Positions 1 through 12,899 are shown, counted from the stretch's first letter. The stretch: DNA of 64,000 bases from Microplitis mediator (GCF_029852145.1 NC_079971.1:10707697-10771696), one strand, 5' to 3'. A program made the numbers and translations. Notes: generated by a model from the letters alone, not told the origin.

Positions 1-149
1 AGCTCAAGGAGCTCGAAAACAGCGGGAAGTTTTGGGGCTGGCCCGCAGGGTTAACCGATAGTTCGATTTTTTTATATGTATAGATATTTTTATATATCTA
101 TTTTTAATAGTTATATATTAACGTTTATTGTGTTTTCTTGTGTTATTAG

Positions 150-329
150 CTCGAGTACCGTCCAGATATTAAAGGCATGATTTCTATCGATTCAATTTAC
201 CGTCGTCGAATGCAGCGGCAAGCCGATCGTAATGACTGGTTTTATCAGTGGCTTTCGCGACCAGCTGACGTCACGGAAGGTGACGATTTCGACTTCCTTG
301 GCATCCGTTGGATGCATGAGGGCCACTAG
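150..329 (+). CDS. Exon-like short ORF, product unknown
   Basis: An open frame follows a splice acceptor-like stretch (TTGTGTTATTAG, ending at 149) and runs to TAG at 327-329. The first ATG in frame is at 177, giving 50 residues with charged and aromatic content (RRRMQRQADRNDWFYQWL). A poly(A) signal AATAAA lies at 465-470, which fits a last exon. The base composition is richer in G+C than the flanks. The upstream part is cut by the window edge at position 1. I recognise no family, so it may be the tail of a host or transposon gene. Confidence 0.3.
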   Translation, partial: LEYRPDIKGMISIDSIYRRRMQRQADRNDWFYQWLSRPADVTEGDDFDFLGIRWMHEGH

Positions 330-470
330 GGGGAGAACCACTCTGCTGCGGACGGGGCTCATCCTACGTGGACCGATCTCCCGGGATTGGAACATTTCTA
401 CTTCCTCGAGTAGTAATTCAAGTGTGGGGCAAGAGCCGAGCGAGCAATGATTACTTAAATTTGTAATAAA

Positions 471-1190
471 CAACAAAAAAAAAAATAATATTTTTTGTGA
501 TTTATGTAATTTGAAAAAAAAATGTATGTTCTTTTGAATAAATGGCGGTTTGAAGAACCGTCGGATCTAAAAAAAATTGTTTTATTTTGATTTTTATCGA
601 TTTATTTATTTTATTATTATAATTATATTTTTTTTTGCTTTTTTTTTATTTCGTTTTATTTTATTTATCTTACTTTTTTGTTTTATTCTTTATCTCCTTT
701 TATTTTATTTTTTTTTAAATTTATTTTTCTATTTTCATTTATCAGTTTATTTATTATTATTATTATTGTTATTTTAATTTCTAGTTGTAATTATTAGTTT
801 ATTGGGAGGAAAGAAATAGTGTGGAAAGAACTAAAACATTTCTTTCCTTTCCCTTTTTTTATATATATATCCCTATATTTTACTCAATTTAAATCATTCA
901 TCCATTATTATGGTTATTATTTTATATTATTTTTAATTATTATATATTTTTTTTATATATATAAGAAAATTTATTGTTTATTATTTATTTATTATTTTTT
1001 TTCAACGTTTTCTAATCTTTTGGTTTATGTAGGAGGAGAGAAAGAGAGAGAAAAAAAAAATAATAATGACAAAAAAAATTTGTTTTTTAGAGAAAAAAAA
1101 AAAAATTTCTTCTCCCCCTCCGCTTTTTTTTCCTATTTAAATATTTTCTTTACGTACGCACGTGTATAAGGGGAATGTTGTTTCCATACG
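471..1190. other. T-rich low-complexity intergenic DNA
   Basis: The stretch is dominated by poly-T and TTA/TTTA runs, with a purine-rich patch near 1030-1110. The open frames on the plus strand read as F/I/L/Y runs and come from this composition. I see no gene here. Confidence 0.7.
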
Positions 1191-1198
1191 TCATTACT

Positions 1199-2293
1199 CT
1201 ATGGAAATATTGTTCTTTTTGTGGCTAATGGGGTTTCATTATGTTCGTTAGTTTTTAGGTTTGTCTGAACTTCTTTATCTATTTCGGGTAATTCATCGTT
1301 TGATGTCATTTCCGTCTGTGTTTCTTTTTGTCTACTGTTGTTAACTAGTATTTGTAATTCGGAGGATTCTGTTTTTCCGTCGGTGGTTCTATTTTTTGCG
1401 CTCCGTATGTGGTGTCTGTGTAGAAGGATGTTAGTTAGTGAGTCCCAAAATGATGCAAGTAATAATATACTCCAGCGAACTGCTTTATGGAGTGCAAGCG
1501 TGTGAATTGTTGTATCTGCTGCGAATTTAACTGCTTTTCCTATCATCAATATTCCTAAAAATAATGCGGTGTATGTTCCTAACTTGTTGACGATGCTGTG
1601 GAGTTTATTCCACCATTTTTCTAGAGTGCGTTTCATTGCTTCCTTATCGACGAGTCTATTTATTGTAATCCCCTGATTTACTATCTCCTGGCCCGTCGCG
1701 CCTCTAGCTATTGTATTTAAAACTGCGCTATTTTCTATTGGAAACATCATTGATTCTCGTAATTTTTCTAAATCGCTGTTGGAATAAATTCCGCTCGATA
1801 CTAAATAGAAAGGGGAAGTATAACTCCATGATGTTTGTGTTTTGGGTGCTATTTCTTGAGGAGAAATGGCTGGTGCTAGTTGTGGTAAAATTTGGTACCA
1901 TGCGTTATTGATATTATACATTGCAGGCACGAAAGAGCTGCAATCTATTTGGTTACCTGTTTTAACGAGTAAGTGGGTTCGCGGGAGCATAAAAAATTTT
2001 TCTTCCCCCCGGGTTACCGGCAATTTCTGGTAGCATTCGTCTGTTTTACGTGTTTGTACTTCGATAGGCACACATTTTATTAATCTAATGACTACGTTTT
2101 CCATGTAGCCAGGTTCTTTCATAAAGTGAAATGCAAATTCAGCTGGTGCTAAAGCTGCTAACGCTAATGAGTTATGTAAAATTAATTTTTCTAGTTCACA
2201 TTGCTGTCTCATGACGTCATTGTACATAGTTACTATCTCGTTTCTTAAATGTTTTGCTAAATATACTATTACGTTCACTACTATTCGTCACAA
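1199..2293 (-). pseudogene. env: C-terminal half of retroelement env (chuvirus-like glycoprotein)
   Basis: The open frame ends at 1199 and is closed upstream by TGA just before a GTG; it has no ATG of its own at that end. It looks like the C-terminal half of an arthropod retroelement glycoprotein of the chuvirus/mononegavirus type. Features are a helical start (KHLRNEIVTMYNDV), a conserved-looking ECYQKLPV with downstream cysteines, a GIYSNSDLEKLR stretch, a hydrophobic segment near residue 240 (LGTYTALFLGILMIG) and a polar tail of about 90 residues. The N-terminal half is at 7610-8567 on the same strand. Insertion 2294-7601 separates them and the break falls within a few codons. The family call rests on remembered patterns and is moderate. 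Confidence 0.55.
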
Positions 2294-2778
2294 CCCACGG
2301 CGGAGTGTGGTGTTACATTCTGGCTTCTCAACATATGAGACAGAATATTTTTAAATTTACCAGGTTGACGTCGTTAGGGTGTCGATAGACCCTAGGTGCG
2401 TCAGCTGTTGACCTTCTTTTATTTTATGCAAAAAAAAGTTTATTGACTTACCATGATGACGATTGTGGGCCCTATGGCTCGCCCCAAGTAATTCCTTTGA
2501 TGCCTCCTTTGAACGCGAACAAGACGAGCCCCGAAGACTCGGTTCCTTCGTAGAGGAAAGCAATTTTAATTTGTCGATCAAACCACCAGAGCTTAAAGGC
2601 TCAACAACACAAGAGCTTGAAAGCTCAACAAGAACTTCCACCGGCTTAATTTTCGGACGACCTTCGATGAGGTCCGCGATGACACCTCGAATCTCGCGAC
2701 CGAGCTGTACCGCACATCCTGACCTCCTGCGTCATCAGCCTCGAAGCATGAATTTCGGATTCGGAAAGGAAGCGTTCA

Positions 2779-2882
2779 GGCTGCCAGTATCGGCGCCCGG
2801 AACAGGTGAGAGTATTGGGCTGCCGGTAGCGGCGCCCAATACGAGGTATGTGATTTTCGGGCTGCCCGTAGCGGCGCCCAAA
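2779..2882. repeat. Triple GC-rich repeat with inverted arms
   Basis: GGCTGCC-N-GTANCGGCGCCC occurs at 2779, 2818 and 2860, spaced 39 and 42 bp. The outer bases (TTGGGC...GCCCAA) can pair, so each unit is a potential hairpin. A TTTAAATAAGG TATA-like stretch follows at about 2885. This could be an LTR enhancer/promoter. The frame reading GLPVAAP through it is probably incidental. Confidence 0.5.
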
Positions 2883-3063
2883 GTTTAAATAAGGAGTGCG
2901 TATTTGAATAAAATACGGATATATATTTTGCTTTAAGTCCGAGTGACAGGATCAAGCCAGCAGGTTTGTGTAGAGTTCTTGGCTCTACTAGATCTTGTGA
3001 TCGACTGCCTTGTAAACGACTGACTTGATTCTGTCGCTCCTTGGTATTATACATTTTAAAAAA

Positions 3064-3372
3064 TGTTAACGTTGCATCTCAGGTTTCCTATGAGAGAATC
3101 GTCGTGGCCCGGGTCTCATGCATCGTCATCTGTTTAGACTATCCGCGAGCCACGGCGACTCTCTTATCGCAAGAGATTTCCGTTACATTGTTGGCGGTGA
3201 ATAAAAATAATATCGCCAACAAAGTAACGATTTATTAATTTATTAATAAATTATGATTATAAGAAGTGTCGAACCGTTTATTCGCCCACTGTGGCGAATA
3301 AATAATTCGAGATTTCAAAAAAAAAATTTCTAAAAATTTTTATTTAAATTTAATTAAAGCCAGAACGTAACA
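3064..3372 (-). repeat. 3' LTR of a small minus-strand LTR element
   Basis: TGTTAACG...CGTAACA, 309 bp, nearly identical to 5092-5398. On the minus strand the LTR starts TGTTACGTTC and is directly preceded by the polypurine tract AAGTCGGGAGG (complement of 3373-3383), so this is the 3' LTR. Two more copies of the cctcccgactt tract lie near 3631 and 3784. Confidence 0.75.
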
Positions 3373-4003
3373 CCTCCCGACTTAAGTAAGTTGCGGCGCT
3401 TTAATAAAATCGGTGCGACTTCTGACCATGAAAGAGTGTCTCGATATAAATTTAAATTAATGATATGACTGACTCTATATAAACTAAAAGTTAAATTCAA
3501 TTTTGAATACTGTAAAGAAGAAAAAGGTTCTTGGCTGTAGTATTTTAACCTAAACTTGAGACACAATGTTTTATAATATTACTTAAACCTAGTAATATGA
3601 AACTAAACGTTGGTATCTTGTACTTTAATTACCTCCCGACTTGGTCGTTTGGTATTATTAAATGATTATATAAATTGATTAATTCTAAATATAAATTCCC
3701 ATAGATACACGTCCGCCTTGCGGTTATTCATAAGTTACTTTAGAAGTAACTGACTGAAGAAGTTCAAAATAATGCGAGGTCACAACCTCCCGACTTGAGT
3801 CAGTTAACATCTTTAATGATTTTACGTATTTATAGTAAACAAAGTAATTAAACATAAATTTAGCTTTGTAAACCTCCTTTCTGTTATCTGATACTACTGT
3901 ACTGAGTAATTTTTAAGTAATATATTAACAAATATAAATTTTCCTGATAATAACAGGTATTAAAGTCTTAAGAGATTAGTTTATTGTCTTTAAGACAATT
4001 CCC

Positions 4004-4797
4004 TTAAATTTCTAAAATGTTTATATGAAATTGGCTTCTGCCAACTGATAGTTCTTTTGAGACTGGTCCAATCTGATTTTGGTTGATTGAATTTGGATTT
4101 GAAATTTTAACTGCTGCAAGTCCTTGGATAACTTGTACTGGTTCTGTAGTTGTTTTCCGGAATTTTTCGGCTGCTGATGTTGGCTGATAATGTTTTAATT
4201 TATGTGTAGTTGCATACACTATTACGACGACAGTAACGCAAACAAGGCACACTGTGCAGCTGGATAAATAATGCTTATAATCAGGCATCCGATAATAACG
4301 AATCCTATGATGATGAACCCAAAATTAGGTAGGTCATCTGAATTGCATCCCAGCTTGTCCTCGTGCTTTACTTCGTTGCTCGTAGTATAAGTAGACCACC
4401 CTACTGTTGTTGATAAACAGTGGACGTCGATTATATTGAAAATTATGTTTGTCTCAATGTGTATAAATTTTACTTCTATACACATGAAACATTTAGCTGC
4501 CCCAAAACCATCTGCAGGACTGAAAATTTCGTTGCCGAATATTTTCACGGTACTGTTCCGTTGGACTGCTACAGCACCCAATTGACGATTTGTCGTATTA
4601 TCCAAAGGCCACTCCGATGTTGTACATCTCACTAACCAGATTGGATCAGTTCTCAAAAGTTCTATTCCTTTTTTAAATCGAGATATCATAATCTCAAAAT
4701 CCCATAATTTAAAATTAAATGATAAATTATCTTTCATTTTTTTAATAGCTAGAGATATCAAAAATAAATCAATAGAATCTAAACGATTGCGGTCCAC
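4004..4797 (-). pseudogene. Env-like C-terminal membrane protein, frameshifted
   Basis: A 191-residue frame (4797 to 4222) has an ectodomain-like body with cysteines and ends in the hydrophobic run FGFIIIGFVIIGCLIISII. An overlapping 94-residue frame (4288 to 4004) carries a second hydrophobic segment (TVCLVCVTVVVIVYA) followed by a polar tail. The two frames together look like a retroelement Env ectodomain, membrane anchor and cytoplasmic tail broken by a frameshift near 4222-4288. No fusion peptide or signal sequence remains, so the Env call is inferred from topology and from its position before the 3' LTR. Confidence 0.4.
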
Positions 4798-4804
4798 AAT
4801 AAAG

Positions 4805-5091
4805 CCATAGTTCTCAATTTATCTATAAATTGTCTTATTGAGAGGTTTGCATGTTTAGGTTTCCACTATATTTAAATGGTGTATTACCGTAAGAAGGACG
4901 GTGTGGCTCAATAAGTTATAGATCAAATTGAACGGAATATAGTATAGGGCCGGATAGCTCAACTGGTAGAGCACTCAGCGCGTTACCGAATTGGTCTGGG
5001 TTCAATTCCCAGTTCGGGCTATCTATATTTTTCTCAATTTATCTATAAACTGTCTTATTGAGAGGTTTGCATATTTAGGTTTCCACTATAT
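4805..5091 (+). repeat. tRNA-like repeat unit, copy 1
   Basis: The unit is CTCAATTTATCTATAAATTG... plus a tRNA-like core, followed by a second start of the same leader about 221 bp later. It looks like one and a fraction tandem units. The leader contains an inverted repeat (CTCAAT...ATTGAG). Related copies occur at 25156-25428 (inverted) and 60245-60645. Confidence 0.75.
4949..5020 (+). pseudogene. tRNA-like pseudogene
   Basis: A cloverleaf can be drawn with a perfect D stem (GCTC/GAGC) and T stem (CTGGG/CCCAG) with a box B-like loop (TTCAATT). The acceptor stem has mismatches (GCCGGAT against TTCGGGC). The anticodon loop lacks the invariant T33, so a working tRNA is unlikely. The anticodon arm also has a C-A mismatch. 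Confidence 0.6.
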
Positions 5092-5398
5092 TTAACGTTG
5101 CATCTCAGGTTTCCTATGAGAGAATCGTCGTGGCCCGGGTCTCATGCATCGTCATCTGTTTAGACTATCCGCGAGCCACGGCGACTCTCTTATCGCAAGA
5201 GATTTCCGTTACATTGTTGGCGGTGAATAAAAATAATGTCGCCAACAAAGTAACGATTTATTAATTTATTTATAAATTATGATTATAAGAAGTGTCGAAC
5301 CGTTTATTCGCCCACTGTGGCGAATAAATAATTCGAGACTTCAAAAAAAAAATTTCTAAAAATTTTCATTTAAATTTAATTAAAGCCAGAACGTAACA
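5092..5398 (-). repeat. 5' LTR of the small minus-strand LTR element
   Basis: Matches 3064-3372 with a few substitutions, but the outer TG at its inner edge is lost where the tRNA-like unit abuts. It ends CGTAACA at 5398 on the plus strand, which is the TG start in element orientation. Confidence 0.7.
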
Positions 5399-6664
<1,266 letters not shown>

Positions 6665-7364
6665 GAATCTACTATAAGTATTGCTCTTTCTCTCACTCAC
6701 ACGTGAGAGATATAAGAATGGCCACCAACGCGGGACAAATTACACGCCAATGTATATAGCACACAGGTACTTACAGTCTCCGTTGTAATATAAAATGCGT
6801 ACAGGTTCCATTGGTCTTAATTATTAATTTGGCAATAATTATTGCGACAACTCAAATCAACTCTGATTGCCAAGTGTCCCATACACTTTATAAATTTCAA
6901 TAATTTCCAAATGGCGTCCCAACAAAGAAAAATTTTACGGCAACAGCAACACACCTTGCTCTTACAATTGTTTATCCACGTCAGGCCATGGCAGCACGTG
7001 AGTCCCATGCCGGCACCTCGGCCGGCGCCATCTTATAATGTTTTCTCCTTTCAACCAATGGAGCAATATACCTGTCGCATGTTAATTTGCTCATTTACAC
7101 CAACATGATGCATGACTTGTTTGGCATGTAATTTGTCCATTCCCGACATTAAATGACCATTCCCATATTTCAGAGCCACTTAATAATATAATTTTATGGA
7201 TAAATCTCACATTGTTTTATTTATAAACCCCGTAAATTTATTTATAATAAATAAATTTACTAAGGCCAACTGTTGCGTTGCCGCGCATGCGTCAACCAAC
7301 CAAAATAATAATGATAGTAATTAAATAATTCAAATAAATAAATACGCAATTATTTATCCCAGCG

Positions 7365-7400
7365 TATATAAAACCCATTTTACCGTTTATAACATTCAGT
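7365..7400 (+). promoter_or_regulatory. Core promoter: TATA box and initiator
   Basis: TATATAAAA at 7365-7373 is followed about 30 bp later by an arthropod initiator-like ATTCAGT at 7394-7400, at the usual distance. It probably belongs to an LTR inside the 5.3 kb insertion. Confidence 0.5.
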
Positions 7401-7609
7401 AAATTTTACTGAGTTGAACGCAATTTTTACCTAGGAAATTGGACAAATAATAGAAACACAGTAAATAAAATAAGATAATATATAAAATAATAATAATAAT
7501 AGTAAGATAATAATAATAATATATGAGACGTGTTGAGCAGCGTGTGCTGCCGTCTGTTGCCCCTCTCCGACCTAATGCGAAGATGCCACGATATTTAAAT
7601 ATCGTGACA

Positions 7610-8567
7610 ATACGACCTTTGAGTTTACATAAGCGAAAATGTCCATGTCTGTAGGCGTCAGTGCTGTCTTTTCAGCAAAGAAATTGTTGTCTGGGCTGTA
7701 AACAATGAAAAGTTTGGGGTGTTCGGGTTTAAATAATTTGTGTCCACACGATGGAATAAAGCCTCTAACCGAGAGGGCAAATGTTATTTGGTTAGTTATC
7801 ACCGTGTAAATTTCGTCGCCGTAGTCTTTAATTGAATTGTCTTTAATTTTTAAGGCGTTGCCTTCATATATTACTTTAAATCGGTCGAGCTCGCATGCAT
7901 CTCTTTTTATTATTTCCCAGTACGTATTTCCTCCTTCAATATCCACACAATTTTCCGTACTATACGCGCATCTGACACCTGACCGGAGAGTTATTTCGTT
8001 TTTCATGAAATTTACTGGAGCTAAATAGTCTTGTACCGTTATAAACACCTGACCTTGAACGACTACGTTTTTCCACGTTCCGTAGTGATCAGAAAACTGT
8101 CCTACCTCGCAGCTTCCCTTATTGTCTACGCTACCTGCTAGAGTAATTGCTCTACTAATTGTATTATTAGCAGGAATATCTATAATTACTGTATTGTACA
8201 TACGGTGTGTTCGTGTTTTGTGTATGTCCTCACAATACGCTCTAGGTGTTTTTTCTATATATTGCATGTGGCCATTGCTTACCGTCGAGATGTGACTTGA
8301 GCGTCCACAGTAGTATATAGATCTCTGTATTTCTACTTTACATTGTATGACTCTAATATGTGAATACTCTACCGTTTGAATTAATTGTATTTTTGTTTTT
8401 GTTGTCACCGGTTTAGCAATCGGTATGTCGCGATTTTGTATATCTACCAAAGATAAGGTTGTCATGTTAATTGCGGGGGCTCCGCAGTCGTAGGCGATGA
8501 AACTGCTACCTCGGTTAATTATTAAAGCCATTCCCATGATAAAAATATAGAGTGTATACCGCGACAT
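7610..8567 (-). pseudogene. env: N-terminal half of retroelement env (chuvirus-like glycoprotein)
   Basis: ATG at 8567 begins a signal peptide (residues 1-22, YTLYIFIMGMALIINRGSSF) followed by a mature start with AYDCGAP, about ten cysteines and N-glycosylation sites. This is the layout of chuvirus-type glycoproteins captured by arthropod retroelements. The frame runs to a stop at 7572, but the last dozen residues come from the insertion beginning at 7601. The remainder of the protein is at 1199-2293. A splice acceptor-like TTTTTTCAG lies just before the ATG, as expected for a spliced env message. It follows the pol 3' end by about 160 bp. Confidence 0.55.
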
Positions 8568-8725
8568 CTTTACCTGAAAAAATTTTTCGGTAAGGCTTTT
8601 TGACGTCTATTGTGTGAAAGAGGCAAAAGAAAAGAAAAGAGAATGGTGGTATAGAAAGAAATATGAGAGGAAGGGATTTTAATGTGTCTACGAAGAGACG
8701 TAGGTGTATGTAGGGAAAAGATTGT

Positions 8726-9203
8726 TTATTTATAAGCTATTTTGGCTCTATCGCAATGAATGATTTTTCTCTTTCCGGGTTTATATTCGATTTCTATATC
8801 GTTTTTATCAGGGAATATTTCAGTAACCTTATAAGGACCTAAATAATTATCATCAAATTTACCATCTCTTTGATTTTTTACTAAATAAATATTCTGACCT
8901 ATTTTAAACTTTATGGGATTTATTTTCTTATCGTATCGAACTTTGGATTTTAATTTTGAATTTTTTAAATTTTCTCTTGTTTCTTTTCTTGATTATAATA
9001 ATCGAGTTGCGAGTTCTTTAACGTAGTATGCGTATGTAGGGATGTCATCTAAATTTGAAAATTCTGATGGTAATCGCGCTTCTTTACCAAAAACTAATCT
9101 GTATGAGGTGAACTTTGTACCTTTGTGTACACTCGTATTATGAGCAAAAATTGCATGAGGCAACCATTTATCTCAGTCATTTTTACTTGTAAAATTTTTA
9201 ATA
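8726..9203 (-). pseudogene. pol: Integrase C-terminal part, gypsy-type pol
   Basis: The minus-strand translation reads the end of a Ty3/gypsy integrase: WLPHAIFAHNTSVHKGTKF, then LVFGKEARLPSEF, then a basic C-terminal domain with YLGPYKV and a stop at 8726. One TGA stands near the start and an in-frame stop follows ELATRLL. The upstream part continues at 10622 once MITE 9204-10621 is set aside, and the frame is kept across the junction with a single TA. Confidence 0.85.
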
Positions 9204-10621
9204 CACTAATGCAAAAAATTAAAGGAGCAGAAAAATTTTATAAATTTTTTAGTGATTTTTGGAAGGCTGTTAGTGAAAAATAATCGTATCGAAAATTTAA
9301 AAAAAGCATTTTATAGCTTGAAATCTCTAGTTTTGGTGTATTTTTTTCAAAATTTTTTAAAAGCTCCGATGAATGCGCAAACATGAGAAATACCGCGAGC
9401 CAAAAAATTTCTAAATTTTTTTTTTTTTTCTGAAGAGCCCATGGACCGCGAAAAAATTCTTTCAACCAAACGAATGCATAGTTCGTTGAGCAAATTTATT
9501 CAGCTTCAATTTGGTTTTTTTTTTAACCTCGTAGGACGATTTGTCGCAGAGATATCAGCCTTCAAGCAGAAAATGATCCATTTGGCTTTGATCTTCGATA
9601 TTTCAGGTACCAATGATCGCACTGAAAGTTGAAGGGCGGCGTTAAAAACTTGAATGAATTCCCTACAAGACCCTGTCATCATTTTTTGAAAAATGTAAAA
9701 AAAAAATTTAGAACACAAAATAAAAGTTTTAATTTTTCTTTTTTCTTCGATTTTTTTTGACATTTTTTGGAAATTTTTTATTTTTTTTGTCATTTCTTTG
9801 TATTTGCTGAGTCACCACTGCAAAACTTTGAGAAGAGTAAAAAAAAAATAATTTTTTAATTTTGATTATGATTACACAATTAAAGGAACAAAACTTGCTC
9901 CTTTAATTGTTTAGCAAAACTTTGATCGATGATTCCCAGAAAACGGTTCGATGGATCAATTAAAAAATTTACAGGGGTCTTGGGGGTACATTAAGCTAAA
10001 AAATTTCCTGGCAACATTATTTTTTTTATCGATATTTGCAGAGTAGCGGTTGATTTACTAAAAAACCAAAAAAATTCATTTTTTTGTGCTTACTTCTAAT
10101 GGATGTTAAAAATAAAAAAAATTTTTTTTTTCCAAAAAACGATGACAGGGTCTTATAGGGAATTTATTCAAGTTTCCACCGCCGCCCTTCAACTTTCTGT
10201 GCGATCATTGGTACCTGAAATATCGATGATTAAAGCCAAAAGGATCATTTTCTGTTTGAAGGCTGATATCTCTGCGACAGATCGTCCTACGAGGTTAAAA
10301 AAAAACCAAATTGAAGGTGAATAAATTTGCTAAACGAACTATGCATTCGTTTAATTGAAAGAATTTTTTTGCGGTCCTTGGGCTCTTCGGAAGAAAAAAA
10401 AAAAATTTTTAATTTTTTGTCTCGCGGTATTTCTCATGTTTGCGCAATAACCGGAGCTTTTGAAAAATTTTGAAAAAAAATGCACCAAAACTAGAGATTT
10501 TAAGCTATAAAATGCTTTTTTTTAATTTTCGATACGATTATTTTTCACCAAGTTACAGCCTTCCAAAAATCACTAAAAAATTTATAAAATTTTTCTGCTC
10601 CTTTAATTTTTTGCATTAGTG
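9204..10621. mobile_element. Palindromic MITE 1 (TA target duplication)
   Basis: It starts CACTAATGCAAAAAATTAAAGG and ends with the complement GCATTAGTG, flanked by TA on both sides (9202-9203 and 10622-10623). Terminal inverted repeats extend for roughly 500 bp on each side. A small hairpin (AATTAAAGGAACAAAACTTGCTCC...) lies near the centre. It has no transposase. TA duplication suggests the Tc1/mariner group. It inserted in the integrase reading frame. Confidence 0.85.
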
Positions 10622-11990
10622 TATAATCTGTTAAGATTTGATGACTTCTTTCTAAGGAACCATTAGATTGAGGGTGAGAAGCTGTCGTTTTTATTTGTTT
10701 AATTTTGAAAGTTTTAGCTAAACAACTCATAACTTTACCTATAAATGCCTGACCTTGGTCGGTTAAATTACTCTTGGGCAATTGTGTTTTAAAATAAAAT
10801 TATCTACTAACGCTATTGCAATGTCTTTGGCTGTCATGGATACTAATGGTATTGCAAAACAATATTTCGAAAGATCATCTTGCATCGTTAAAATGTATGA
10901 ATAACCGTTTGCCGATGTTTTATTCGGTACCACTATATCTAATGCTAGTTTATCCCAAATTTCTGCGGATGTATCAGTAATTACCATTGGTTGTTTTGTT
11001 TTAAATCTTACTAATTCCTTTTTCTGGCAACTGATACATTTTCTAACAAAATCTTCGACATTTTTCTTTAAATTATCCCAAAAATATCTTTGTCTAATTC
11101 TATTATAGGTTTTAGTGACACCTTTATGACCTGCCATTGGGGTCTCGGGATTCTCAGCCATTATCTTTTGTCTCTCTTCTACTGGAGGTATTATTATTTG
11201 GTCTCTACAAATGATTATTTTAATATCGGTTCCTTTAAATGTTTTAGCTATAATACTTTTAATTTTTGACCATACAGATTTGGGTAAATTACTTCGTTCT
11301 TAAGAAACGCTAATTAATTTTAATTTTGATTTTTCCATATATAATTTTAAATTTTTAAAAGCTTTACAATAATCTTTTTCGGTAGCTACATCTGTGTTGT
11401 TATTTTGAATAACTAACGCAAGTACTTTTCGTTTAGGTGTTCCCATTTTGATTACTTGACCTACTTCATATTCAGCAAATGGACTCAAATTTAAATATCC
11501 TGACAATAATAATTGTTTCCCTATTTCGCTCGGAACAGGACCGTCTGTATTAAAAAAACATAAATAACTATTTTTTTGCATTTCTAAATTGTCTCTAGTC
11601 TCTATTATGTTATCGTTACTAAAGTCGTTCGACATTACTGAGACTACGGATGAATCATCGTCAGAATCTATTTGTCCATTAGACGGATTATTATTTTCTG
11701 CTGTAATTACATTGTCTATTTGTTCTTGATAACTATCTGAATTTAGTTCTGTTAAATTTTGTTGAAAATTTGTTATATTACCAGTTAAATTAATTTGTTT
11801 GATTTGATCGAGGTTTTCATCATTTAATGAATGTGTTTGTTCTATTTGTTCGAAATTTTGGTCGTCAACTGAATTTATCTGTTGATCGGAATTTAGGTCG
11901 TTGAATGAATTTATTCGTTCGGGCGATTTCGAATTTTGCTCAATAGGTGAATTTAGTCAAGGATTTTGTGATTCTCTACGTGAGATACAC
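10622..11990 (-). pseudogene. pol: Integrase core and upstream linker, gypsy-type pol
   Basis: Reading from 11990 leftwards there is a Q/N/D-rich linker, a segment with SYLCFFNTDGP, an in-frame TAA near 11300, and then the integrase zinc-binding region (AGHKGVTKTYNRIRQRYFW...CISCQKKE). The catalytic core follows, with KLALDIV (first D), LTDQGQAF (second D) and SNGSLERSHQ (E). A frameshift at about 10763-10781 separates the first and second catalytic Asp. The frame then runs into MITE 1. The domain order and motifs are those of Ty3/gypsy integrases. Confidence 0.85.
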
Positions 11991-12790
11991 TTATCTAAAA
12001 AATTAAAGGAACAAGAAAATTTTATAAATTTTTTAGTGATTTTTGGAAGGCTGTATTTTCGTGAAAAATGATCGTATCGAAAAAACAAAAAAAGCAAATT
12101 GAAGCTTGAAATCTCTAGTTTGAAGATCTTTCAGCAAAATATTTTTTTGAGCCACGGTTTTTGCGGAATCAGAAGAAAAAGGTCAAGACAAAATTTTTCT
12201 AAATTTTTTGGTTTCGTTTATTAGGTCTACGGGGCCGGGAAAAATTTTTTCAAAAAAACGAATTGATGGCTTGTTTAGAAAATTTATTCAGCTACAATTT
12301 GCTTTTTTTTGTTTCTCTGTACGACAATTTGCTGCTGAGATATCAGCCTTCAAATGAAAAAGGATCCTTTTGTCTTTGATTATTGATATCTTAGCAAGAA
12401 ATGGTCACACAGTAATTTAAAGAGCAGTTTAATAAACTTGAATAAATCCCCTACAAGCTCCATTTTTGATTTAAAAAAAAAATTTTTTTTCATCCTTGAT
12501 ATCCATTTGAAAAACCTTTAAAAAATGGCCATTTTCTGGTTTTTTTGTCGACTTATCGCTACTCTGCAAATATTGATAAAAAAAATAATGTTGCCAGGTA
12601 ATTTTACAGCTTAATTTACCCCCAAAAACCCTGGAAATTTTCAGATTGATCCATTGAACCGTTTGTCCGGTCCGATTGCTCAAAGTTTTACAAAACAATT
12701 AAAGGAACAAGTTTTGTTCCTTAATCTGTGTAATCGTTATCAAAATGAAAAAATCAATTTTTTTTGGATTTTCTTTCATTTTTGCGTTAA
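11988..12790. mobile_element. MITE 2, related to MITE 1
   Basis: It begins CACTTATCTAAAAAATTAAAGG after a TA and is similar to one arm of MITE 1 through the AAATCTCTAG, GATATCAGCC and AATTAAAGGAACAAG blocks. The right end is not clear (no matching CACT terminus seen), so it is probably half an element. Confidence 0.6.
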
Positions 12791-12899
12791 TTATTCAGTA
12801 AATGTAAGGTAAAGAAAAAAAAAAAATTTTTTTCCGTAAAACGAAAAAAAAAAAAATAACCCCTCGAATAAAACATAAAAAAAAAAAATTGGAAAAAAT

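Larger units (their letters stand above)
3373..5091 (-). mobile_element. Internal region of the small LTR element
   Basis: Only about 1.7 kb separates the two LTRs. No gag, RT or integrase is visible, so it is non-autonomous or internally deleted. It holds an env-like membrane ORF on the minus strand (4222-4797). The tRNA-like repeat unit takes the place of the primer binding site next to the 5' LTR. Confidence 0.6.

Noticed and set aside
577..1169. Phe/Ile/Tyr-rich ORFs at 577-777 and 819-1169
   Set aside because: They come from T-rich low-complexity DNA and have no domain or splice context.
2318..3053. Separate LTR starting TGTTACATTC and ending TATACA
   Set aside because: The first 14 bases resemble the complement of the small LTR element's end, but similarity stops there, and no second copy or target duplication is visible.
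4949..5020. Functional tRNA gene
   Set aside because: The anticodon loop lacks T33, acceptor and anticodon stems have mismatches, and all three copies sit in the same mobile or tandem unit.
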